In this document: positions 28,111-35,349 of the stretch, one piece after another
Layout: the number at the start of each line of letters is the position of its first letter
Position numbering within the stretch: the first letter of the stretch is position 1
From: Bacteroidia bacterium
GTDB lineage: Bacteria; Bacteroidota; Bacteroidia; Flavobacteriales; Flavobacteriaceae
Assembly: GCA_030427985.1 (NCBI GenBank)
Contig: JAUIBH010000033.1
Location: 1 to 35,349, forward strand
DNA length: 35,349 bases
Direction: 5' to 3'
The notes under the pieces: generated by a model
Told to the model about the DNA's origin: nothing
Database searches by the model: none
What the model saw: the letters and a program-made list of their open reading frames with translations, nothing else
Program-made: the position numbers and the translations under genes

Positions 28111-30510
28111 ATGCCGAATAGACATTTTGTCCTAAAGCTTAGTCTACTCCTTTTCGGTGTTTTTGCCCAAGCCCAGCAAAAATTTACGCTTAGCGGCACC
28201 ATTTCCGAAGCCAATAGTAATGAGACCTTGATTGGGGTCACCATTGCATTTCCTGAAATAAATACCGGGGTCACCACCAACGAATATGGGTTTTATTCCA
28301 TTACCCTTCCTGAAGGAGAATATACCGTGGTGGTAAGCTATTTGGGATTTCAGGATGTTAGGGAGACCATCAATCTAAATTCCAATACAAAGCGGGATTT
28401 CAGCATGTTGGAAGGAGCCGAAGAACTGGAAGAGGTGGTGGTCACCGATGATGTAGAGCGTTTGGATATCCGAAAACCACAGATGAGCGTGAATACCATG
28501 GCCGCGCAGACCATCAAACAGATTCCAGTGGTTCTGGGAGAATCTGATGTCATTAAATCTCTCTTGCTTTTGCCCGGCGTCTCCAATGCTGGTGAAGCCT
28601 CATCGGGATTTAATGTCCGTGGTGGCGCTGCCGACCAAAACCTTATTCTTTTGGATGAGGCCACTGTTTTTAACTCATCGCATTTATTTGGATTTTTCTC
28701 CGTTTTCAATCCAGACGCCATTAAGGATGTTAAACTTTTTAAGGGAGGTATTCCTGCACGTTATGGAGGAAGGGTGTCTTCGGTGCTTGAAATATTTCAA
28801 AAAGAAGGCAACAGCAAAGATTTTAAAGTGAACGGTGGCATAGGAGCCGTTGCAAGTAGACTGCTATTGGAAGGCCCCATCTTAAAGGATAGAACCGCCT
28901 TTTTAATTGGTGGAAGAGCTTCTTACGCCCACTTGTTCCTTCCCCTATTTGATGTTGATAATAAGGCCTATTTCTATGATCTCAATGCTAAGGTCAACCA
29001 CAAGATCAATGAGCGAAACAACATTTTTCTTTCGGGCTACTTTGGGCGTGACCTGTTCAGCATCAGCGATAGATTTGTGAACACCTATGGGAACGCCGTG
29101 GGAAATTTTAGATGGAACCATTTGTTTTCAGATAGACTGTTTTCCAACTTGTCTATTATTTACTCCGATTATTTTTATGGCTTAGAACTTGATTTTGTGG
29201 GATTTGAGTGGGATTCCGGCATCCAAAACTTCAACCTAAAATACGACCTGAAACATTACATCAACAATAAGCTTCAATTCAATTACGGATTGAATAACAC
29301 ATACTATGTCTTCAACCCCGGAAGAATAAAGCCCAATAGACCAGATTCAGGCATCTTGGAAGAACAGCTCACCAAAAAATACGCCAATGAAAATGCCATC
29401 TACATCGATGTAGAACACCAAATCACTGAAAACTTAAGTTTGGAATATGGGCTAAGGGCCAGTCAGTTTAACCGATTGGGACAAGATGAATTCTATGTGT
29501 ATGAAAATGACAATCCTGTTATATTTGATCCATCTACGCGCATTTACAAAGAAGCGGAGCCCATAGACACCATTCACCCGGGAAGAAGTGGTACACTGGA
29601 GAAATTTTTCAACCTAGAACCACGAATATCCGCTTCCTATAATTTTGAAGGCAAAAGTTCCATCAAAGCCAGTTATACACGCTTGGCGCAATATTTACAT
29701 TTGTTGTCCAATACCAGCTCCCCCACTCCTTTGGATGTTTGGACCCCCAGTGGCCCCTTTGTAAAACCACAATTGCTGGACCAATTCGCCCTGGGTTATT
29801 TTAGAAACATCAAAGATGGGGATTACAGTTTTGAAACTGAGGCCTTTTATAAGGATATCCAAAATAGGATAGATTATATAGATGGCGCTAACCTGATTGC
29901 CAACGAAGCCATTGAACAGGTCATTTTAAATGGGCAGGCCAGAGCTTATGGAGTTGAATTCCTGATTAGGAAGAACGAAGGGCAATTAACGGGGTGGTTG
30001 GCCTACACATGGTCAAAATCAGAGCAACGGACTCCTGGAAGAAATCTTGGTATTGACACGGGACAATCTGATATGGAAACGGGAATCAATCAAGGGGAAT
30101 GGTACAGCACACCCTATGATAAAAGGCATGACCTTTCCATCTATACCAGTTATGACCTCAACGAAAAATGGACTTTTAATGCCAATTTTATTTATCAGAC
30201 AGGACAGCCCACCAACTATCCAGTAGGACAATTTGAGTTTGAAGGGATTACAGTGCCCTATTATGGGCTTCGGAATAAAGAAAGACTTCCCGACTATCAC
30301 AGATTGGATGTTTCGGCCATATTGACCCCAAAACGGAACCAACGCAAAAAAATCCAGTCAGAATGGGTGTTCAGCATTTATAATGTGTACAATAGAAAAA
30401 ATGCGGCTTCCATCAACTTTAGGGAAAATGAGGACACGGGAAGAAACGAAGCCATTCGTACCTCCATTTTTGGAATCATTCCGGCCATAACCTATAACTT
30501 TAGATTCTAG
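28111..30510 (+). CDS. TonB-dependent outer-membrane receptor
   Basis: 799 residues from ATG 28111, chosen because it gives a clean signal peptide (MPNRHFVLKLSLLLFGVFAQA). Longer starts at 28084 or 28045 are possible. A carboxypeptidase-regulatory-like domain (about 25-105: FTLSGTISEANSNETLIGVTI...) leads to VVVTDD and the plug (about 120-230: LPGVSNAGEASSGFNVRGGAADQNLILLDE), then a beta-barrel ending in the aromatic ITYNFRF. It imports an unknown substrate using TonB energy. It lies four bases before a DUF4249 lipoprotein gene, a common pair in Bacteroidota. The substrate is not indicated by neighbours. Confidence 0.92.
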   Translation: MPNRHFVLKLSLLLFGVFAQAQQKFTLSGTISEANSNETLIGVTIAFPEINTGVTTNEYGFYSITLPEGEYTVVVSYLGFQDVRETINLNSNTKRDFSMLEGAEELEEVVVTDDVERLDIRKPQMSVNTMAAQTIKQIPVVLGESDVIKSLLLLPGVSNAGEASSGFNVRGGAADQNLILLDEATVFNSSHLFGFFSVFNPDAIKDVKLFKGGIPARYGGRVSSVLEIFQKEGNSKDFKVNGGIGAVASRLLLEGPILKDRTAFLIGGRASYAHLFLPLFDVDNKAYFYDLNAKVNHKINERNNIFLSGYFGRDLFSISDRFVNTYGNAVGNFRWNHLFSDRLFSNLSIIYSDYFYGLELDFVGFEWDSGIQNFNLKYDLKHYINNKLQFNYGLNNTYYVFNPGRIKPNRPDSGILEEQLTKKYANENAIYIDVEHQITENLSLEYGLRASQFNRLGQDEFYVYENDNPVIFDPSTRIYKEAEPIDTIHPGRSGTLEKFFNLEPRISASYNFEGKSSIKASYTRLAQYLHLLSNTSSPTPLDVWTPSGPFVKPQLLDQFALGYFRNIKDGDYSFETEAFYKDIQNRIDYIDGANLIANEAIEQVILNGQARAYGVEFLIRKNEGQLTGWLAYTWSKSEQRTPGRNLGIDTGQSDMETGINQGEWYSTPYDKRHDLSIYTSYDLNEKWTFNANFIYQTGQPTNYPVGQFEFEGITVPYYGLRNKERLPDYHRLDVSAILTPKRNQRKKIQSEWVFSIYNVYNRKNAASINFRENEDTGRNEAIRTSIFGIIPAITYNFRF

Positions 30511-30513
30511 CAC

Positions 30514-31407
30514 ATGAAAAAAGTAATCTTTATCATAGGAACCATTTTCCTCTTCACATCCTGTGAAGATGTTGTGGATGTGGAGTTGCCGGAAACTGAA
30601 CCACAACTCATAGTGGACGGGCTTTTGCGGGTGGACAAAAGTCAGGAATTTGTGGATGTTCGAATAAAAATGCGAGAAACCAGCAACTTTTTTGAGGATA
30701 ACCCTCCCACCCAAGTTGAAAGTGCCGTTATTGCTTATGGGGTTCCCAATGCATTTGGCGAGTTTGAGGATTTTGCCTTTTCATCCTTGACCGAAGAAGA
30801 ACCCGGTACGGGAATCTATGTCCCTGACCCCAATTTTCCCTCAGACCAGCGTATCCGTACCGAGAGTGCTCAATCCGGCGCCGTGTTTGCTCTTCAGGTT
30901 ACCCATAAAGAGAAAACCTACTATGCCCGCACAGAATACGCGCCCACGGTTCCTATAGATGACCTGCAACAGGGAGACGATACTCTGTTCAATGAAGATG
31001 AAATCGAGGTGATTGTAACTTTTACAGACCCCCCTCTCCAAAATAATTACTATGTCTTTGATTTTGGTTTTGGCAATTTTCAGGTTGTTGAAGACCAATT
31101 TTTCCAAGGCCAACAATTTCAATTTTCCTATTTCTATGATGACAACCTTGGTACGGGACGGGATGTTTCCGTTAGTATTTTGGGAGCAAATCAAGATTTC
31201 TACGACTATATGGACCTGTTGGTAGAGCAAACCATGGAAGATGGAGGCGTTTTTGATACGCCTGTTGCTACAGCTCGCGGAAATGTATTTGACATTACTG
31301 GACTGGATAACATCGATGTTTTTGATAATGTGGAGCGACCCAACGACTTCGCATTGGGATATTTTGCCGTGGTACAAGAATTTACAAGTAGCTTAACAAT
31401 AGAATGA
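30514..31407 (+). CDS. DUF4249 lipoprotein
   Basis: 297 residues. A lipoprotein signal (MKKVIFIIGTIFLFTSC, Cys17) precedes DVVDVELPETEPQLIVDGLL, the start of the DUF4249 domain. The rest is acidic and beta-rich, with FTDPPLQNNYYVFDFGFGNF and a YFAVVQEFTSSL ending. It is probably on the outer membrane as a partner of the TonB receptor, which it follows by three bases. The ligand is unknown. Confidence 0.88.
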   Translation: MKKVIFIIGTIFLFTSCEDVVDVELPETEPQLIVDGLLRVDKSQEFVDVRIKMRETSNFFEDNPPTQVESAVIAYGVPNAFGEFEDFAFSSLTEEEPGTGIYVPDPNFPSDQRIRTESAQSGAVFALQVTHKEKTYYARTEYAPTVPIDDLQQGDDTLFNEDEIEVIVTFTDPPLQNNYYVFDFGFGNFQVVEDQFFQGQQFQFSYFYDDNLGTGRDVSVSILGANQDFYDYMDLLVEQTMEDGGVFDTPVATARGNVFDITGLDNIDVFDNVERPNDFALGYFAVVQEFTSSLTIE

Positions 31408-31417
31408 TTCTTGCCTG

Positions 31418-32737
31418 TTAAACTAGAAAATACAGCAAGAGAATCATCAAAATACCGGTAATACCCTGTAAAAGTGTCCCCAAAGTATGTCCTCGCAATG
31501 CAGTTTTCACATTGATGTTTGAAAATTGTGACACCACCCAAAAATAACTGTCATTGATATGGGAAACGGTCATGGCACCTGCACCAACCGCCAAAACTGC
31601 TAAAGCTTTATCAGTGACGGAAAGCAACCCAAAAGTGTCCAACAGAGGCGCAATAATAGCCGATGTGGTAATAATGGCAACTGTGGAAGAACCTTGGGCT
31701 GTTTTTAATACTGCAGCGATCACAAAAGCAATCAAAAGGCCGCCTACCCCAGAGCCTGACTCTAAATTAATGATGGAAGCAATGTCGATGGTCCGTAAAA
31801 TGGCACCAAAAGCACCTCCCGCTCCTGTAATCAAAACAATGGCACCCGCCTGCTTAAAGGCTTCTGCCACCCATCCCTGTTTTTCTTTGGATGGAACATT
31901 TCTACCCAAAGTAAATGCGAACAAGACACCAACCAACAGGGCTATAATAGGGCTTCCTATAAAATCGAACAGCATAAACAACCAACCCTCACCCAAAGGA
32001 TAGGTTGGATAATTAACTAGTGATTTCATGGCTATCAAAATAATGGGAACAAGTAAGGGCAAAAAGGCTTGGAACGGTTTGACCGTGGAAGGGATTTCTT
32101 CCTTTTCTTCCCTAACTTCAGCCGTTTCATCCTCCTTTAGCGATTTACCAATAAAACGGGCCCAGAAATACCCAGAAATGGACACTGGTATGGCAACCAA
32201 TAGTCCCAGCGTCATCACAAGGCCCAAATCGGCTTCCATAATGGCTGCCGCCGCCAACGGTCCCGGTGTAGGGGGCACAAACACATGAGCGGAATACAAT
32301 CCCGTGGCCAACGCAATGGCAAAAACTGTAGCTGGTATGCCAGTTCTTTTGCTGATGGCCTTGTTCAAAGAAGAAAGGATAATAAACCCTGAGTCGCAAT
32401 ACACGGGGATGGAAATTACAAATCCCGCCAGATTAATGGCCAAAGGCGAACGTTTCAATCCGATAATTTTTAAAATGCTATTGGCCAAGACTTGCGTGCT
32501 TCCTGTTTTCTCCAAGTAAATTCCAATAACGGTCCCAAAAGCAATAACCAATCCAATTCCCGAAAGAGTTTTGCCAAACCCTTCTGCAATTGTGGTCATG
32601 ATATCCTGAGGAGTAAGTCCTAGAAGAAACCCTGAAGCCACAGCGGCCAAAGTCAGGGAAAAAACCGGATGCATTTTAAATTTTACCGTAGCAATGATTA
32701 TAAAAAGCACCACCACGCCCAAAACGAGTAGTTCCAT
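31418..32737 (-). CDS. GntP-family gluconate/organic acid permease
   Basis: 439 residues from ATG 32737 (MELLVLGVVVLFIII). A TTG two codons earlier is less likely. About 12 transmembrane segments are visible. GntP-family stretches include LEKTGSTQVLANSIL, NLAGFVISIPVYCDSGFIILSSL, PPTPGPLAAAAIMEADLG, GAGGAFGAILRTIDI and THAT-type AVGAGAMTVSHINDSYFWVVSQF. The family imports gluconate, glycerate or similar acids by proton symport. No gluconate or glycerate kinase is nearby, so the substrate is open. It converges with the DUF4249 gene and is divergent from the DUF6095 gene. Confidence 0.92.
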   Translation of the reverse strand: MELLVLGVVVLFIIIATVKFKMHPVFSLTLAAVASGFLLGLTPQDIMTTIAEGFGKTLSGIGLVIAFGTVIGIYLEKTGSTQVLANSILKIIGLKRSPLAINLAGFVISIPVYCDSGFIILSSLNKAISKRTGIPATVFAIALATGLYSAHVFVPPTPGPLAAAAIMEADLGLVMTLGLLVAIPVSISGYFWARFIGKSLKEDETAEVREEKEEIPSTVKPFQAFLPLLVPIILIAMKSLVNYPTYPLGEGWLFMLFDFIGSPIIALLVGVLFAFTLGRNVPSKEKQGWVAEAFKQAGAIVLITGAGGAFGAILRTIDIASIINLESGSGVGGLLIAFVIAAVLKTAQGSSTVAIITTSAIIAPLLDTFGLLSVTDKALAVLAVGAGAMTVSHINDSYFWVVSQFSNINVKTALRGHTLGTLLQGITGILMILLLYFLV

Positions 32738-32793
32738 GGTCAATTTTTATGCGATATCCTCTAAATATAAGCTAATATTCCTACTTTGGTCCC

Positions 32794-33030
32794 ATGAGGC
32801 GGACAGACAAGGAACTTTTGGTAAAAGGATTGAAATCGTTTGGTTACACCGTGGCAGCCATGTTTTTGGGGCCTTTTTTGCTTTATCAAGCCTTCAAGAA
32901 TGAAGAGCACTTCCTTTATATCCCCGTTTTAATTTTGGGCATTTTCTTTGCAGGTTTGGCCATCTATTTAGGCTTTCGTTCAGTGAACATTGTAATGGAC
33001 GCGGTCTTTGGAAAGAAGTCCAAGGATTAA
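32794..33030 (+). CDS. DUF6095-type small membrane protein
   Basis: 78 residues with two transmembrane segments (about 15-34 and 42-63) and a basic C-terminus (VFGKKSKD). The start MRRTDKELLVKGLKSFGYTVAAMFLGPFLLYQAFKN resembles the DUF6095 group of small flavobacterial membrane proteins. The function is unknown. The last four bases (TTAA) are also the stop region of the convergent DUF4294 gene. A TACTTTGG just before the ATG is a near -7 box. Confidence 0.75.
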   Translation: MRRTDKELLVKGLKSFGYTVAAMFLGPFLLYQAFKNEEHFLYIPVLILGIFFAGLAIYLGFRSVNIVMDAVFGKKSKD

Positions 33031-33740
33031 TTTTTGGATTCTGGAGAGGCGTTTTTCCATTTGTTGCTCAATTGGGCATAGTCGTAATCCAACACCGATT
33101 CTTGTCGCTCCAGCCGATTGGCCGCAAAGGCACGTTGTAGTATGTCTTCTATTAAATAATCCTCGTGAACACTCTCCGGGTGAAATTCTTCCTTCAGACT
33201 TATTTTGAACAAACTGGCCGTGGTATTGTACCAAAAAGCCCGCCAACCACTTCGCAGTTCTTTTACCAAATCAAAAGCAGTTGTTCCTGTTTGGCGGTAA
33301 ATCAATTTTACCAAAATCTGACCTTCGGTACGGGTGAGTTTTTTGAGTTCTTCCGAAAATTCCTCCTCAATAAATTTTTGCACCTTTCGAGTATACCGGC
33401 GCTGGTGCCGTCTTTTTTTGATGTGTTGTAGACTATCGTTCAACTCCACCAAACGTTCTGCAGCCAACTTGGCATACGGATATACTTTTAAGGTCTTTCG
33501 GCGCAGTATAAAATATCGAAGACGCTCATTTCTATCGGCAAAGTCAAGCTTACCAAAGATGTAGACTTCATCCAGTGCTATGGAGCTGTGCAAAATGGAA
33601 TCTCCTTCAAACCGGACGTAATAATCCGTAATGGAATCGTTTGGATTTACAACAGAATCATTTTCAATCTCCTGTGAAAATCCTATGGCTTGAAATGCCA
33701 AAAAACCAATAAGAAAAAACGTGCGCCACATCCGGTACAT
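33027..33740 (-). CDS. DUF4294 protein, exported
   Basis: 237 residues from ATG 33740. A signal peptide (MYRMWRTFFLIGFLAFQAIGFSQ) is followed by a DUF4294 domain: DSILHSSIALDEVYIFGKLDFADRNERLRYFILRRKTLKVYPYAKLAAERL, a basic stretch KKRRHQRRYTRKVQKFIEEEF, and ILVKLIYRQTGTTAFDLVKELRSGWRAFWYNTTASLF. The function is unknown; the protein is probably periplasmic. ATG 33731 is an alternative start. It is divergent from the M42 peptidase gene. Confidence 0.85.
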   Translation of the reverse strand: MYRMWRTFFLIGFLAFQAIGFSQEIENDSVVNPNDSITDYYVRFEGDSILHSSIALDEVYIFGKLDFADRNERLRYFILRRKTLKVYPYAKLAAERLVELNDSLQHIKKRRHQRRYTRKVQKFIEEEFSEELKKLTRTEGQILVKLIYRQTGTTAFDLVKELRSGWRAFWYNTTASLFKISLKEEFHPESVHEDYLIEDILQRAFAANRLERQESVLDYDYAQLSNKWKNASPESKN

Positions 33741-33808
33741 TTCTCAAAAGTCTTGCCAAAAGTAAGGATAAAGCTAAGATTTGGTTATTAAATAAAAGTG
33801 AATATTAG

Positions 33809-33816
33809 TATGTTTG
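33809..33816 (+). promoter_or_regulatory. -7 box TATGTTTG for the M42 peptidase gene
   Basis: Exact TAnnTTTG match, 17 bases before ATG 33834. A TTG lies 25 bases further upstream, longer than the usual spacing. Confidence 0.45.
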
Positions 33817-33833
33817 TGGACTAAATTAATCAC

Positions 33834-34922
33834 ATGGCAGCAGGAAAAATTATCAATGACAAATCGCTTACGTTTCTTGAAAAATACTTGAACAATCCAT
33901 CTCCTACCGGGTACGAATGGGAAGGGCAAAAAATATGGATGGACTACCTAAAACCGTATGTGGATGACTTTATTACGGACACCTACGGAACCGCGGTTGC
34001 TGTTATCAATCCTGAGGCAAAATACAAAGTGGTCATTGAGGGGCATTCCGATGAAATCTCTTGGTATGTCAACTATATTACGGACAACGGTTTGCTTTAT
34101 GTCATCCGAAATGGAGGAAGTGACCACCAAATAGCACCCTCCAAGTGGGTAAACATCCATACCAAAAATGGGATTGTAAAGGGCGTTTTCGGATGGCCGG
34201 CCATCCACACTCGTGACAAGGCCAAGGAGGAAACCCCAAAAATTGAGAATATATTTATCGATATAGGTGCCAAGGACAAAGAAGAAGTGGAAAAAATGGG
34301 AGTTCATGTGGGATGCGTCATCACCTACCCCGATGAGTTCCATATATTGAACAAGGATAAATTCGTTTGTCGTGCGTTGGACAATCGGGTTGGTGGCTTT
34401 ATGATTGCTGAAGTGGCTCGTTTGCTGCATGAAAACAAAAAAGAGTTGCCATTTGGGCTGTATATCACCAACTCTGTGCAGGAGGAAATTGGATTACGTG
34501 GTGCCGAGATGATCACGCAGACCATAAAACCCAATGTGGCCATTGTTACCGATGTGTGCCATGACACCACCACACCAATGATCGACAAAAAGAAAGAAGG
34601 GGAAACCATGATCGGTTCTGGTCCTGTGGTTTCATACGCTCCCGCGGTGCAAAACAAGCTTCGTGAACGTATTTTGGAAACAGCGGAAGCCAAAAAAATA
34701 CCCTTTCAACGATTGGCGGCTTCCCGCTACACCGGAACTGACACCGATGCATTTGCTTATAGCAATGGTGGTGTGGCCTCTGCTTTGATTTCATTGCCAT
34801 TGCGCTACATGCACACTACGGTAGAAACGGTTCATAAAGACGATGTTGAGAACGTTATCCGTTTGATTTACGAAACATTGTTGACCATCAAAGAGGGCGA
34901 GACGTTCAGTTATTTTGATTAA
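33834..34922 (+). CDS. M42 family metallo-aminopeptidase
   Basis: 362 residues of the M42 (glutamyl aminopeptidase/endoglucanase-like) family. The dinuclear metal site is predicted from His71 (GHSDEIS), Asp183 (ALDNRVGG), catalytic Glu217 and Glu218 (VQEEIGLRGA), Asp240 (VTDVCHDT) and His327 (RYMHTTVET). No signal peptide, so cytoplasmic. It likely trims N-terminal residues from peptides; specificity is not known. The gene has its own -7 box and is followed by a palindromic repeat rather than a gene. Confidence 0.93.
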   Translation: MAAGKIINDKSLTFLEKYLNNPSPTGYEWEGQKIWMDYLKPYVDDFITDTYGTAVAVINPEAKYKVVIEGHSDEISWYVNYITDNGLLYVIRNGGSDHQIAPSKWVNIHTKNGIVKGVFGWPAIHTRDKAKEETPKIENIFIDIGAKDKEEVEKMGVHVGCVITYPDEFHILNKDKFVCRALDNRVGGFMIAEVARLLHENKKELPFGLYITNSVQEEIGLRGAEMITQTIKPNVAIVTDVCHDTTTPMIDKKKEGETMIGSGPVVSYAPAVQNKLRERILETAEAKKIPFQRLAASRYTGTDTDAFAYSNGGVASALISLPLRYMHTTVETVHKDDVENVIRLIYETLLTIKEGETFSYFD

Positions 34923-34930
34923 CGCTGAAT

Positions 34931-35028
34931 GTCATTCTGAGCTGTCACCTTGAGCGCAGTCGAAAGGGATGCGAAGAATCTTTTAGTTTTTGTTAGATTC
35001 TTCAGTCGCTAAGCTTCTTCAGAATGAC
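34931..35028. repeat. Imperfect palindromic repeat element
   Basis: 98 bases running from GTCATTCTGA to TCAGAATGAC with GAAGAATCT and AGATTCTTC arms in the middle. The left half carries TTGAGCGCAGTCGAAAGG, as in the 773-826 copy. The right half is a degenerate mirror. It would form a long hairpin after the M42 gene. Confidence 0.85.
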
Positions 35029-35051
35029 AAATTCCTATCTATATTCACATT

Positions 35052-35349
35052 ATGGATGAACAGGTAGACATTTTTGATGCAGACGGTAAACCTACAGGGA
35101 AAACCTGTTTAAAATCCGAAGCGCACCGAAAAGGACTGTTTCACCCTACCGTTCACGTGTGGCTCTACACTAAAAATGGTCGAATTCTTATTCAACAGCG
35201 TGGAAAACAGAAGGCTACGCATCCATCTCTTTGGGATGTTTCGGTAGCGGGACATGTGGGAGCTGGGGAAGACATAAAACTTGCTGCTGTACGCGAAGTT
35301 GAAGAGGAGGTTGGGCTTACTATTTCTGAAGCAGATTTAGAATCCATTG
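35052..35349 (+). CDS. Nudix hydrolase, 3' end outside window
   Basis: The first 99 codons of a Nudix protein (MDEQVDIFDADGKPTGKTCLKSEAHRKGLFH). The Nudix box is complete: GHVGAGE, seven residues, REVEEEVGL, matching GX5EX7REUXEEXGU. The preceding VHVWLYTKNGRILIQQRGKQKATHPSLWDVSVAGH resembles the isopentenyl-diphosphate isomerase-like Nudix group. The substrate cannot be told from this part. The gene is cut by the window edge. Confidence 0.88.
   Translation, partial: MDEQVDIFDADGKPTGKTCLKSEAHRKGLFHPTVHVWLYTKNGRILIQQRGKQKATHPSLWDVSVAGHVGAGEDIKLAAVREVEEEVGLTISEADLESI

Overview
The window looks like chromosomal sequence from a marine-type member of the Flavobacteriaceae (Bacteroidota), perhaps close to Muricauda/Flagellimonas. 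The genus is an inference. The family assignment rests on several signs: a protease with a type IX secretion C-terminal signal, a TonB-dependent receptor paired with a DUF4249 lipoprotein, DUF4294 and DUF6095 proteins, a monomeric NADP isocitrate dehydrogenase, a GAPDH with a long N-terminal extension, few Shine-Dalgarno sites, and many Bacteroidota-type -7 boxes (TAnnTTTG). Most of the window is ordinary core chromosome. No phage, CRISPR array, insertion sequence, rRNA or tRNA was recognised.

Layout. 1-387: 5' part of an IPT/TIG lipoprotein gene (minus strand), cut by the window edge. 388-1396: gene-free, built of degenerate repeats. 1397-4629: a stand-alone ComEC-like metallo-beta-lactamase-fold hydrolase and a secreted zinc metalloprotease. 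4684-9250 (minus strand): GNAT enzyme, prmC, ligA, two small 4-TM membrane proteins and a small conserved protein. ligA is full length but carries an in-frame TAG. 9279-11790: ribD, a HAD phosphatase and an EamA transporter, tightly packed. 11791-12231: a second repeat-rich gap, sharing modules with the first in inverted orientation. 12245-13319: YigZ-family protein and a YbgC-like thioesterase. 13522-16158: dnaA, low-molecular-weight phosphatase and an RsmI-like methyltransferase. 16208-19350 (minus strand): a cell-wall module with a lytic-transglycosylase-like protein, mltG, a RimJ-type acetyltransferase and dapF.

19484-25158: a DegQ/HtrA protease, GAPDH, a coiled-coil envelope protein, a GNAT enzyme, trmD, a small membrane protein and rplS. 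rplS has its own well-formed promoter. 25209-25759 has no gene but contains a promoter-like pair and a very strong orphan terminator, so it may encode a small RNA. 25792-28014: monomeric isocitrate dehydrogenase. 28111-31407: TonB receptor plus DUF4249 lipoprotein, a probable outer-membrane uptake pair. 31418-33740: GntP-type transporter, DUF6095 and DUF4294 proteins. 33834-34922: M42 aminopeptidase. 34931-35028: a palindromic repeat element. 35052-35349: start of a Nudix hydrolase, cut by the window edge.

The points most worth a second look are the TAG inside ligA, repeat sequence found inside the prmC reading frame, the shared composite repeat family, and the candidate small RNA upstream of the isocitrate dehydrogenase gene. 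No obvious new multi-gene system was found.
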